64,000 bases of DNA from Mesobacillus foraminis (GTDB taxonomy: Bacteria > Bacillota > Bacilli > Bacillales > Cytobacillaceae): contig NZ_SLVV01000009.1 of the NCBI RefSeq assembly GCF_004340465.1, forward strand, positions 186,001 to 250,000. Reading direction: 5' to 3'. Of the stretch, positions 18,723 through 27,172 are shown piece after piece; the stretch's first letter is position 1; each line of letters starts with the position of its first letter. A program made the translations under genes and the position numbers. The notes beneath the pieces are model-generated. The model ran no database searches. It was not told the origin of the DNA and saw nothing but the letters and a program-made list of their open reading frames with translations.

Positions 18723-21521
18723 ATGGGCAATAAATTTGTGGTGGTTGATTTAGAAACTACAGGAAACTCTCCAAAAAAAGGGGACCGAATTATTCAAGTC
18801 GGGGCGGTTATCATTGAAGACGGAAGAATCACGGGGCAGTATACTTCACTTGTAAATCCTGGGCAGCCAATTCCAGCTTTCATCGAGGAGTTAACAGGGA
18901 TCAGTGATGAAATGGTTAATGATGCCCCGGCATTTTCAGATATTGCAAAAGATATGATCGAAATGCTGGATGGTGCATTTTTTGTCGCCCACAATGTATT
19001 CTTTGATCTCGGTTTTCTCCAGGAAGAGCTGCAAAACGCGGGCTTTGAAGGTTTTTACGGCCATATCATAGATACAGTGGAGCTATCCAGGATACTGTTT
19101 CCAACAGCAGATGGATATAAGCTTTCAGATTTGGCAGTCAGGGAAGGCATTAGCCATGACCGGCCGCACCAGGCAGACAGCGATGCCTATGTAACAGCGG
19201 AACTTTTGCTTATTATGCTAAGCCGGCTGAATGAATTTCCGCATACAACGGTTAAAAGCCTGTGCAAGCTTTCAGCAGGCCTGAAAAGTGATCTTTATAT
19301 GCTGTTTGATGAGGCATTGCAAAGGAAAGAGAGGGAATTGGAAGAGCTGCCTCAGGACCTTGAAATTATGAGGGGGATTGCCTTAAAACGTCCCTTCCAG
19401 CTCGTTAAAACGGATCACAAATCCCCGGCTTATCCTTACGGCAGGGAAGAAAAACAAAACCTTCTGGCCAAAGCCCTTGCGGCATTTGAAGTAAGGAATG
19501 GCCAGCTTGAAATGATGGACCAGATCTTCGGTGCTTTTGAAGATGGAAGGCATGCCATGATTGAAGCAGGAACCGGTATAGGCAAAACCCTGGCCTACCT
19601 TGTGCCAGCCGTCTTTTTTTCTAAGATTTACAGAAAAACAATTGTTGTCTCAACCTTTACCACCCAGCTGCAGCACCAGCTTTTAGTAAATGATCTCCCG
19701 AAATTAAGAGCCATGTTTGACTTTCCGATTAAGGCGGTCTTGTTAAAGGGCAGAAACCATTATATTAACTTGGCAAGATTTGAACAGTCATTGAAAGAAG
19801 AGGATGATAATTACGATACGACTCTTTCAAAAATGCAGATTATTGTCTGGCTGACTGAGACGGAAACAGGAGATATTGATGAACTGAACCTTTCTAGCGG
19901 CGGAATGATTTACTGGAATAAGATTAAGAACGGGGAATCAACTTTTATACAAGCCAAGCACTGGGATGCCTGGGATTTTTATTTGCGGGCGCGAAAGGAA
20001 GCAGAAAATGCCGACCTGGTTATAACGAATCACTCTATGCTGCTGTCGGACTTGAATTCAGAAGGATCGTACCTGCCGGAATATGAGTATGCTGTTTTGG
20101 ATGAGGCACACCAGTTTGAAAAGGTTGCCGGGAGATATTTCGGAAAAAGCCTGGATTACTTATCTGTCCGGCTGCTGCTGAACCAGCTTGGGCAGTATGA
20201 GCAGGGACACCTTTTTCATAAGCTTGAAAAGCTGCTTGTCAGGCTTGGAGCAGGAGCCAGTTTTAATGAACATACATATAAGCTGAACGAAATCATCAGC
20301 GGACTTCAATATGAAACAGATCAATTATTTAAAGCTGCAAGCCTTTTTGTAAAAAGGAAAAAAATAAATCCCTCATTAAAAAACAGAATTCAAATCAGGC
20401 TTCCGGATCGTGTAGAAGGCAGGGAGTGGCAAGCTTTATATGCAAGTGCAGAACGCTTTTCATTCATGTTAAGGGATGTCGTCATTGCGATTGAACAGCG
20501 GTTCTCGTTGGTGGAGAGGTATAGAAACCAGCTGAATCAGGAAGAGAAGCTTTTCCTGGAGGAGCTTTTCATCTTGAAAGAGGAATTAGAGTCAGCAAGA
20601 CGTACGGCGAGAGATTTGATCCTTGACAGAAATGGGAAGAACCTCCGATGGATTGAGACAGATCTTCGGGCGGTCCAAAACTTCACCACAATTTCTGGCC
20701 GGCCAGTCGATATCTCGGACCATCTGAAGGAGCGTTTTTTTGAAGCCAAGAGCAGTGTGGTGCTAACATCTGCCACCTTAACGGTTGAAGATTCTTTCAA
20801 GTATATTAAACAGGAACTGGGGATTGGTGACATGCCCCTTATTGAAGTAAAGATTCCGTCGCCTTTTCGCTATCAGGAACAGGTCGAGCTTATTGTTCCT
20901 GATGATTTGCCAGAAATAAAAACGGTGAGTGAAGATGAATATATCGCGGCCATAACCGAGCATATTATTTCAATTGCAGAAGCAACCGAAGGGAGGATGC
21001 TGATCCTTTTTACTTCCCATGACATGCTCAGAAAAACCTATGAGCTGATTAAAGAAAGCGGTTTGCTTGAAGATTTTGCGCTAATTGCCCAGGGAATCAC
21101 AGCAGGCAGCAGGAGCCGGCTCACGCGAAATTTCCAAAGATTCGACAAAGCGATTCTCTTTGGGACAAGCAGTTTTTGGGAAGGGGTCGATATACCAGGG
21201 GAAGATTTATCCTGTCTTATTATAGTGCGTCTTCCTTTTTCCCCGCCTGGTGAACCCCTGACGGAGGCTAAGTGCGAGCATATCCGGCAGCGGGGGGGGA
21301 ATCCGTTTTCCGAGTATTCCCTGCCAGAGGCCGTATTGAGATTTAAGCAAGGTTTCGGAAGGCTGGTTAGAACGTCCACCGACAAGGGGATTGTGTTTGT
21401 TTTTGACAGAAGGGTACTGACTACCTCCTATGGCCGTGCTTTTTTGCAATCGATACCTCCTGTTCCAGTAAGGAAAGCGTCTATTGATAAAATAATTCCT
21501 TTTATCCAAAGGTGGCTTTAA
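18723..21521 (+). CDS. dinG: DinG-family helicase with N-terminal DEDD exonuclease domain
   Basis: The first 170 residues form a DnaQ-like 3'-5' exonuclease (VVDLETTGNSPKKGD with D-x-E, AHNVFFDLGFL, and HQADSDAYVTAELL as the last motif). The remainder is an XPD/DinG superfamily 2 helicase with Walker A GTGIGKTLAYL near residue 285, LDEAHQF and GTSSFWEGVDIPG near 820. The four Cys of the iron-sulfur domain of XPD-type helicases are absent between motifs Ia and II. The ATG lies 6 bases after GAGGTG; GTG 18714 is within that site. The 932-residue length matches B. subtilis DinG. Confidence 0.93.
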   Translation: MGNKFVVVDLETTGNSPKKGDRIIQVGAVIIEDGRITGQYTSLVNPGQPIPAFIEELTGISDEMVNDAPAFSDIAKDMIEMLDGAFFVAHNVFFDLGFLQEELQNAGFEGFYGHIIDTVELSRILFPTADGYKLSDLAVREGISHDRPHQADSDAYVTAELLLIMLSRLNEFPHTTVKSLCKLSAGLKSDLYMLFDEALQRKERELEELPQDLEIMRGIALKRPFQLVKTDHKSPAYPYGREEKQNLLAKALAAFEVRNGQLEMMDQIFGAFEDGRHAMIEAGTGIGKTLAYLVPAVFFSKIYRKTIVVSTFTTQLQHQLLVNDLPKLRAMFDFPIKAVLLKGRNHYINLARFEQSLKEEDDNYDTTLSKMQIIVWLTETETGDIDELNLSSGGMIYWNKIKNGESTFIQAKHWDAWDFYLRARKEAENADLVITNHSMLLSDLNSEGSYLPEYEYAVLDEAHQFEKVAGRYFGKSLDYLSVRLLLNQLGQYEQGHLFHKLEKLLVRLGAGASFNEHTYKLNEIISGLQYETDQLFKAASLFVKRKKINPSLKNRIQIRLPDRVEGREWQALYASAERFSFMLRDVVIAIEQRFSLVERYRNQLNQEEKLFLEELFILKEELESARRTARDLILDRNGKNLRWIETDLRAVQNFTTISGRPVDISDHLKERFFEAKSSVVLTSATLTVEDSFKYIKQELGIGDMPLIEVKIPSPFRYQEQVELIVPDDLPEIKTVSEDEYIAAITEHIISIAEATEGRMLILFTSHDMLRKTYELIKESGLLEDFALIAQGITAGSRSRLTRNFQRFDKAILFGTSSFWEGVDIPGEDLSCLIIVRLPFSPPGEPLTEAKCEHIRQRGGNPFSEYSLPEAVLRFKQGFGRLVRTSTDKGIVFVFDRRVLTTSYGRAFLQSIPPVPVRKASIDKIIPFIQRWL

Positions 21522-21533
21522 TGGAACAGCGGA

Positions 21534-21561
21534 CAAAAAAAGCTGCGCATCTCTGCGCAGC
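21534..21561 (-). terminator. Minus-strand intrinsic terminator without an assigned gene
   Basis: GCTGCGCA and TGCGCAGC pair around TCTC. Read on the minus strand the hairpin is followed by TTTTTTT; on the plus strand there is no T tract. No minus-strand gene precedes it. Confidence 0.55.
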
Positions 21562-21636
21562 AAATAGGTGTGTGTGAACCAGAAGAAAATTTAGTTGATT
21601 TTTCAGTAAACAGTAATATCTACAATTTAAAACACC

Positions 21637-21652
21637 TGTTATAATGGGTGTT
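21637..21652 (+). promoter_or_regulatory. Predicted extended -10 promoter of ypmA-tseB-aspB
   Basis: TGTTATAAT (21637-21645) is a full extended -10 element. It is enclosed by the inverted repeat AACACC (21631-21636) and GGTGTT (21647-21652), which could be an operator. No good -35 hexamer is seen. Confidence 0.45.
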
Positions 21653-21740
21653 ATGGATGTTTTAGTAGTAATATTATTGTTCGCTTGAAGGTGCCTTGTT
21701 ATAAGTAACAAATTTTGTTTTGCGCAAGGAGGTATACTGC

Positions 21741-21911
21741 ATGGAATCCAAGATTGAAATTTTATCAACCGTAACGCTTGAGCAAAGTCCTGATCTATAC
21801 AAAATTGTTGATGCGCTTAACAGGACCCTTAAGCATAAGGATTTGATGTTTGGTCTGGCCCTTGATCAGGTAGATAAGGAAAAGGCAATTTTTACAATAT
21901 ACCGGACGTAA
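21741..21911 (+). CDS. ypmA: YpmA, DUF4264 small protein
   Basis: This 56-residue protein reads MESKIEILSTVTLEQSPDLY and ends DKEKAIFTIYRT, a close match to Bacillus YpmA (DUF4264). The ATG follows a perfect AAGGAGG at 9 bases. It is the first gene of a ypmA-tseB-aspB unit. The function is unknown. Confidence 0.9.
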   Translation: MESKIEILSTVTLEQSPDLYKIVDALNRTLKHKDLMFGLALDQVDKEKAIFTIYRT

Positions 21912-21923
21912 AGAAGTGATTGA

Positions 21924-22409
21924 ATGAAAAAATGGATTGTTGCTGCGATAGCAGTTGTTCTTGCGGGTATCGGAGGCATGGTGGGCATTTACCTGAATTC
22001 CACAGAGCCAATAAAATCGGCTGAAGAAAAAGCGGTCAAACTCCTTCAACAGGAAACCGAGCTGACTCAATTCTCCGATTTTCAACTTTATCATGGCGAA
22101 GAATCGTATTATGTGTTGAAAGCAAGAAATGAAAAGGAACAAGCTGTTTATGTGTGGGTTTCAGAAAAGGATAAGAAAATTATGACAAAGCTGGTCAGCG
22201 ATGGTGTAAAAGAAGACCAGGCTGTCAAAACTGTATATGCAGACAGAGAACCCGAGCAGGTCATATCAGTGAAGCTGGGGATGGCACGGATCCAAAAAAC
22301 GGACCGTCCTGCCTGGGAAATTCTATATAAGACCGGGAATGACAATTTAAATTATTATTATGTTGATTTTGAAACCGGTGAAAAATTAAGGGCAATTGAT
22401 AATTTTTAG
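21924..22409 (+). CDS. tseB: TseB-like (YpmB) cell-wall elongation regulator
   Basis: The 161-residue protein has one N-terminal transmembrane helix (WIVAAIAVVLAGIGGMVGIYL) and an extracytoplasmic domain of two cystatin-like repeats (DUF5590), seen in VSEKDKKIMTKLVSDGVK and WEILYKTGNDNLNYYYVDF. B. subtilis YpmB/TseB affects the class A/B penicillin-binding protein activity at the side wall. It is 12 bases after ypmA and 25 before aspB. Confidence 0.85.
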   Translation: MKKWIVAAIAVVLAGIGGMVGIYLNSTEPIKSAEEKAVKLLQQETELTQFSDFQLYHGEESYYVLKARNEKEQAVYVWVSEKDKKIMTKLVSDGVKEDQAVKTVYADREPEQVISVKLGMARIQKTDRPAWEILYKTGNDNLNYYYVDFETGEKLRAIDNF

Positions 22410-22434
22410 ATATAGACTATGGAGGTAATTTGGG

Positions 22435-23625
22435 ATGGAGATCAAACTTGCGAAAAGGGTAGGGACGCTTACCCCCTCAACTACACTTGCAATTACTGCA
22501 AAAGCGAAGGAAATGAAAGCACAGGGAATCGATGTCATTGGACTGGGAGCGGGCGAGCCGGACTTTAACACCCCGCAGCATATCATTGATGCTGCAGTTA
22601 AATCAATGGAGGCCGGCCTGACAAAATACACTCCATCCGGAGGTCTTCCTGCATTAAAGAAAGAGGTTGCTGCCAAGCTAAAAAGAGACCAGGGCCTTGA
22701 CTATGACGCAAAAGAAATCATTGTCACCAATGGCGCGAAGCATGCCCTGTATACTCTCTTTCAGGTCATTTTGGATGAAGGGGATGAAGTGATCATTCCA
22801 ATCCCATACTGGGTAAGTTATCCGGAGCAGGTTAAACTTGCCGGCGGAACTCCAGTTTATATTAACGGAGCCGAGGCAAATGATTTCAAAATTACACCTG
22901 AACAGCTAAGAGAAGCTGCCACCAACAGGACTAAAGCCGTAATCATCAATTCACCAAGCAATCCTACAGGAATGATTTATTCTAAAGAAGAACTGGAAGC
23001 ACTTGGTAAAGTATGCCTGGAGCTTGGTATTTTAATCGTATCGGATGAAATTTACGAAAAGCTTGTTTATGGCGGACATACCCATGTCTCAATCGCTGAG
23101 CTTTCGCCCGAATTAAAGGAACAAACCATCATTATTAACGGTGTGTCCAAATCCCATTCAATGACCGGCTGGAGAATTGGCTATGCAGCAGGAAACAGCG
23201 AAATCATCAGTGCAATGACAGACCTGGCCAGCCACAGTACCTCAAATCCAACTTCAAATGCCCAGTATGCTACGATTGCAGCGTATGCCGAAAGTCAGGA
23301 ACCGGTTGAGGCAATGCGTCAGGCTTTTGAAGAAAGACTCGACATTGTGCACCGGAAGCTTGTGGAGATTCCTGGTGTTTCTTGCATAAAGCCGCAAGGG
23401 GCTTTCTACCTTTTCCCTAATGTCAGCGAGGCTGCTGCCATTTCAGGCTGCAAGGATGTGGATGAACTTGTCGACAAGCTTTTGACTGAGGCCAACGTTG
23501 CCGTTGTCCCGGGTTCAGGCTTTGGAGCTCCTGATTATATCCGTTTATCTTATGCTACCTCTTTAGATCTGCTGGAGGCTGCTGTAGATCGCATTAAGAA
23601 CTATATTGAATCAAAACGAGGGTAA
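22435..23625 (+). CDS. aspB: Aspartate aminotransferase (class I, PLP)
   Basis: AspB transfers the amino group between aspartate and 2-oxoglutarate. The PLP-binding Lys lies in GVSKSHSMTGWRIGY near residue 239. NSPSNPTGMIYS near 180 and SDEIYEKLVYGG near 202 are the other class I family motifs. The 396-residue length is typical. It follows tseB and precedes asnS, an order that joins aspartate supply to asparaginyl-tRNA formation. Confidence 0.96.
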   Translation: MEIKLAKRVGTLTPSTTLAITAKAKEMKAQGIDVIGLGAGEPDFNTPQHIIDAAVKSMEAGLTKYTPSGGLPALKKEVAAKLKRDQGLDYDAKEIIVTNGAKHALYTLFQVILDEGDEVIIPIPYWVSYPEQVKLAGGTPVYINGAEANDFKITPEQLREAATNRTKAVIINSPSNPTGMIYSKEELEALGKVCLELGILIVSDEIYEKLVYGGHTHVSIAELSPELKEQTIIINGVSKSHSMTGWRIGYAAGNSEIISAMTDLASHSTSNPTSNAQYATIAAYAESQEPVEAMRQAFEERLDIVHRKLVEIPGVSCIKPQGAFYLFPNVSEAAAISGCKDVDELVDKLLTEANVAVVPGSGFGAPDYIRLSYATSLDLLEAAVDRIKNYIESKRG

Positions 23626-23634
23626 GGAAAAGTG

Positions 23635-23668
23635 GGCGGATGGCCGATGGTTCGGTCATCCGCCTTTT
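23635..23668 (+). terminator. Intrinsic terminator after aspB
   Basis: GGCGGATG and CATCCGCC pair, with an inner GCCGA/TCGGT stem, followed by TTTT. Confidence 0.85.
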
Positions 23669-23751
23669 ACGGTTGCCCCCTTTTTTTACGAACGTTATAA
23701 TAGTAACGTACATATCACCCAGTTAGGCAATAGTTTTGGAGGGAACAAACA

Positions 23752-25047
23752 GTGAATAAAACAACAATATCCGAAGTTTATAAATATGTTGACCAGGAAG
23801 TTAAAATTGGTGCATGGCTTGCTAATAAGCGGTCCAGCGGAAAGATTGCTTTTCTTCAGCTTCGGGATGGGACAGGATTCATTCAGGGAGTAGTTGTCAA
23901 GAGTGAGGTGGAGGAGGAAGTTTTCCAGCTTGCAAAGTCCATTACACAGGAGTCCTCCCTGTATGTGACTGGCAAAGTGCAGAAGGATGAGCGTTCCCCC
24001 CTTGGCTTTGAAATGCAGGTGACAGGCATCGAAGTCATTCATCAAGCTGTAGACTATCCAATTACTCCTAAAGAGCATGGAACAGAGTTCTTGATGGATC
24101 ATCGCCATCTATGGCTGCGTTCACGTCGTCAGCATGCGGTTATGAAAGTACGGAATGAAATTATCAGAGCGACCTATGAGTTTTTTAACCAAGAAGGATT
24201 TACTAAAGTCGATCCCCCTATCCTGACGGGAAGTTCACCTGAAGGGGGAAGTGAACTGTTCCATACTAAATATTTCGATGAGGATGCCTACCTTTCACAG
24301 AGCGGACAGCTTCATCTGGAAGCGGCTGCCATGGCATTAGGCAAGGTCTTCTCCTTTGGTCCTACTTTCAGGGCAGAAAAATCTAAAACACGCCGTCACT
24401 TAATTGAATTCTGGATGATTGAGCCGGAGATGGCTTTTTATGAACATGAGGATAATCTTAAAGTACAGGAGCAATATGTTTCCTATATTGTTCAATCCGT
24501 TCTTAAGAACTGCCAGGTCGAGCTCAAAACTCTTGGAAGGGATACTTCCAAATTGGAAAATATCCAGGCACCATTCCCTCGGATTACTTATGATGATGCG
24601 CTGAAGCTTCTTCATGAAAAAGGTTTTACAGATGTTCAATGGGGAGATGATTTTGGAGCCCCACATGAAACGGCAATTGCCGAGAGCTATGATAAGCCAG
24701 TGTTCATCACGCATTATCCGACCTCTCTTAAAGCATTTTATATGCAGCCGGCACCAGACCGCCCGGAGGTTGTGCTTTGTGCGGATTTGATTGCACCTGA
24801 AGGCTATGGTGAAATTATTGGGGGATCAGAGAGAATCCATGATTTCGATCTGTTGAAGAAGCGACTTGATGAGCATGAGCTTCCATTAGAAACGTACCAA
24901 TGGTACCTTGATTTACGCCAGTATGGTTCCGTGCCGCATTCAGGTTTTGGTCTTGGGCTTGAACGCACAGTTGCCTGGATCAGCGGAGTGGAGCACGTTA
25001 GGGAGACAATCCCATTCCCGCGCCTGTTAAACCGCCTATATCCTTAA
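23752..25047 (+). CDS. asnS: Asparaginyl-tRNA synthetase
   Basis: The protein has an N-terminal OB-fold anticodon domain (residues about 15-110, [21 protein letters not shown]) and a class II catalytic domain with motif 2 around [19 protein letters not shown] near 205 and motif 3 [12 protein letters not shown] near 405. The 431-residue length is normal. The GTG start is preceded by GGAGGG. No T-box leader is seen in the 85 bases upstream. Confidence 0.97.
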   Translation: MNKTTISEVYKYVDQEVKIGAWLANKRSSGKIAFLQLRDGTGFIQGVVVKSEVEEEVFQLAKSITQESSLYVTGKVQKDERSPLGFEMQVTGIEVIHQAVDYPITPKEHGTEFLMDHRHLWLRSRRQHAVMKVRNEIIRATYEFFNQEGFTKVDPPILTGSSPEGGSELFHTKYFDEDAYLSQSGQLHLEAAAMALGKVFSFGPTFRAEKSKTRRHLIEFWMIEPEMAFYEHEDNLKVQEQYVSYIVQSVLKNCQVELKTLGRDTSKLENIQAPFPRITYDDALKLLHEKGFTDVQWGDDFGAPHETAIAESYDKPVFITHYPTSLKAFYMQPAPDRPEVVLCADLIAPEGYGEIIGGSERIHDFDLLKKRLDEHELPLETYQWYLDLRQYGSVPHSGFGLGLERTVAWISGVEHVRETIPFPRLLNRLYP

Positions 25048-25057
25048 TGTAGTTGTC

Positions 25058-25098
25058 AAACGCCCGATCCGGATTGCCGGCTGGGCGTTTATTCTTTT
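25058..25098 (+). terminator. Intrinsic terminator after asnS
   Basis: AAACGCCC and GGGCGTTT pair with an inner CCGG stem and a T-rich tail. Confidence 0.75.
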
Positions 25099-25191
25099 CA
25101 GTTTTTTAAAACTAATTCCCATCTTTAATCTTTTTGCATTCTGTTACTTGCGGCTGGGTTCCGTGTTATACTTAGAAATGAGGTGTCCGGT

Positions 25192-25896
25192 ATGCAAAAA
25201 GCTGACTTTTTAGATTGGCTGCGGGCAGGGAATATTACCATCCCCGCTGCTTTATTAACAGAATACAAAAATATGCACCTGACTGAGCAGGAGCTCGTTC
25301 TTCTTCTTCAGGTCATTCACTTTTCAGAAAAAGGCAATGATTTTCCAACTCCAGTCGAGCTCTCCGGACGGATGGCTGTAACAGCGTTTGACTGTACTGA
25401 AATGCTACGTGCCCTTATTCAAAAAGGTTTTATTGAGATCATTGACGGTGATTCGCCGGAAGGCATAAGATTTGAAAAGTACTCTCTGGAGCCGCTTTGG
25501 GAGAAATTGATTGATCGTTTCCTTCTAAACCGTAAAAGGGAAAAAGTTGAAGCCCGACAGGTAGAAGAAACTGATTTGTATACCTGCTTTGAAAAAGAAT
25601 TTGGAAGGCCATTGTCTCCTTTTGAATGTGAAACATTGGCAATGTGGATGGACGATGATCAGCATGATCCTGTCATCATAAAAGCTGCACTGAGAGAAGC
25701 TGTCATTTCCGGGAAGTTAAATTTCAGGTACATCGACCGGATTTTGTTTGAATGGAAGAAAAACGGAATTAAAACAATTGAACAGGCAAAAAGCTATGGC
25801 AGGAAATTCAGGCAGCATCAAGGGCAGGCCAGGCAGGCAGATGAGCCCAAGGTTAAGTCAAGGCCTGTGCCGTTTTACAATTGGCTTGAACAATAG
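25192..25896 (+). CDS. dnaD: DNA replication initiation protein DnaD
   Basis: DnaD acts with DnaB and DnaI to load the replicative helicase. Residues 1-100 form a winged helix that oligomerises (LTEQELVLLLQVIHF...RMAVTAFDCTEMLRALI), and 125-200 form the DnaB/DnaD C-terminal domain (FEKEFGRPLSPFECETLAMW, with the YxxxIxxxW-like YIDRILFEWKKNGI). The ATG 25192 is used because GAGGTG lies just upstream; GTG 25183 is inside the site. 234 residues. Confidence 0.95.
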   Translation: MQKADFLDWLRAGNITIPAALLTEYKNMHLTEQELVLLLQVIHFSEKGNDFPTPVELSGRMAVTAFDCTEMLRALIQKGFIEIIDGDSPEGIRFEKYSLEPLWEKLIDRFLLNRKREKVEARQVEETDLYTCFEKEFGRPLSPFECETLAMWMDDDQHDPVIIKAALREAVISGKLNFRYIDRILFEWKKNGIKTIEQAKSYGRKFRQHQGQARQADEPKVKSRPVPFYNWLEQ

Positions 25897-25912
25897 GAAG
25901 ATTATTAAACAG

Positions 25913-25940
25913 ACGAGGGAAAGATTCTCTCGTTTTTTAT
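25913..25940 (+). terminator. Intrinsic terminator between dnaD and nth
   Basis: ACGAGGGAA and TTCTCTCGT pair around AGA, followed by TTTTTT. It lies 30 bases before nth, so nth may depend on read-through. Confidence 0.65.
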
Positions 25941-25968
25941 CATTTTACAAAATCAACGGGTGGTATCT

Positions 25969-26622
25969 ATGCTGAATAAAACTCAAATACGTTATTGTCT
26001 TGATGAAATGGGAAGGATGTTTCCTGAGGCTCACTGTGAGCTTAACCATTCCAATCCATTTGAACTGGTCATTGCGGTTGCCCTGTCTGCACAGTGTACA
26101 GATGCATTGGTCAATAAGGTAACCAAGAATTTGTTTGAAAAATATAAAACACCTGAGGATTATCTCGGTGTACCTCTTGAAGAGCTTCAGCAAGACATTA
26201 GATCCATAGGCCTTTTTCGCAATAAAGCAAAGAATATCCAAAAGCTTTGCAGAATGCTTCTTGATGATTACGGCGGCATTGTTCCCGAAGACAGGGACGA
26301 ATTAACAAAGCTGCCTGGTGTGGGACGAAAAACAGCCAATGTTGTTGTGTCAGTTGCTTACGGGGTGCCTGCAATTGCAGTAGATACACATGTTGAACGC
26401 GTATCTAAACGGCTTGGCTTTTGCCGTTGGAAGGACTCGGTCCTTGAGGTTGAAAAGGCTTTAATGAAAAAAGTACCCGAAGAAGAATGGTCGGTCACCC
26501 ATCACCGAATGATCTTTTTTGGACGGTATCATTGCAAAGCACAGAACCCTCAATGTGAAATTTGTCCGCTGCTGGAACTATGCCGTGAAGGCCAGAAGCG
26601 GATGAAGGGCAGGGGCATATAG
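25969..26622 (+). CDS. nth: Endonuclease III
   Basis: Nth is a base-excision repair glycosylase and AP lyase for oxidised pyrimidines. The helix-hairpin-helix LPGVGRKTANVVV holds the catalytic Lys near residue 120, the catalytic Asp is in AVDTHVERVS near 138, and the [4Fe-4S] loop is CKAQNPQCEICPLLELC near 187-203. The ATG start gives 217 residues and the family N terminus MLNKTQIRYCLDEMG; GTG 25960 is less likely. The stop overlaps ypoC by one base. Confidence 0.96.
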   Translation: MLNKTQIRYCLDEMGRMFPEAHCELNHSNPFELVIAVALSAQCTDALVNKVTKNLFEKYKTPEDYLGVPLEELQQDIRSIGLFRNKAKNIQKLCRMLLDDYGGIVPEDRDELTKLPGVGRKTANVVVSVAYGVPAIAVDTHVERVSKRLGFCRWKDSVLEVEKALMKKVPEEEWSVTHHRMIFFGRYHCKAQNPQCEICPLLELCREGQKRMKGRGI

Positions 26623-27137
26623 TGGAAAAATTCAAGGGTTGGCTTCCGACAGAGGAACTTTTGTTTTCTGGGGATGCAAATAAGTGGGAAGAAAAATACT
26701 TCCAGGAATTTCACCTGGATATTCCTTTTATTTACGATGCAGCTTTTCAGGAAGGCATCGAGGCGCCCAGACCATGGGAGACCTCCGAGATGGCTATTCC
26801 GCGACTGCTGGAGCAGTGGCACTCCCTTAAGGATGATCTGGCCCGGAAATTTGCTAATCGGGATAGGGCGAATGCCGGGGAATCAATGAAAGTCGCCATT
26901 TGCTTGTTTATTGAGATGCTATATTGGACCAATGGCATCCCGGTTCATTTCCCTTTGGATAATATGGATACACTAAAAGCAAAGCCAACGAATATCGAGG
27001 ACAGGGTTAGTTTTATCATGTCACAGCCTAATCACTACCATTCCTATAAACAGCTCGCTGAATTGATGATTGAACAGGAAAAACTTTTTGCAAAAACGCT
27101 ACTGCTTAAAAAGATAAAAAAAAACGTCCGGGAATAA
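26622..27137 (+). CDS. ypoC: YpoC family protein
   Basis: The 171-residue soluble helical protein occupies the ypoC position directly after nth and shares its typical segments (PRPWETSEMAIPRLLEQW, then FIEMLYWTNGIPV near residue 100). The GTG start uses the last base of the nth stop, so the two are translationally coupled. The function is unknown. The stop codon lies inside the loop of the downstream terminator. Confidence 0.83.
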   Translation: MEKFKGWLPTEELLFSGDANKWEEKYFQEFHLDIPFIYDAAFQEGIEAPRPWETSEMAIPRLLEQWHSLKDDLARKFANRDRANAGESMKVAICLFIEMLYWTNGIPVHFPLDNMDTLKAKPTNIEDRVSFIMSQPNHYHSYKQLAELMIEQEKLFAKTLLLKKIKKNVRE

Positions 27138-27157
27138 AATTCCCGGGCGTTTTTTTA
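27123..27157. terminator. Bidirectional terminator between ypoC and ponA
   Basis: AACGTCCGGGAA and TTCCCGGGCGTT form a 12-bp stem with A runs on one side and T runs on the other, so it can work for both convergent genes. Confidence 0.88.
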
Positions 27158-27172
27158 TGGAATAGGGATGGG

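Noticed and set aside
23665-23751. T-box leader of asnS
   Set aside because: Only about 85 bases lie between the aspB terminator and asnS, and no T-box sequence or second terminator is present.
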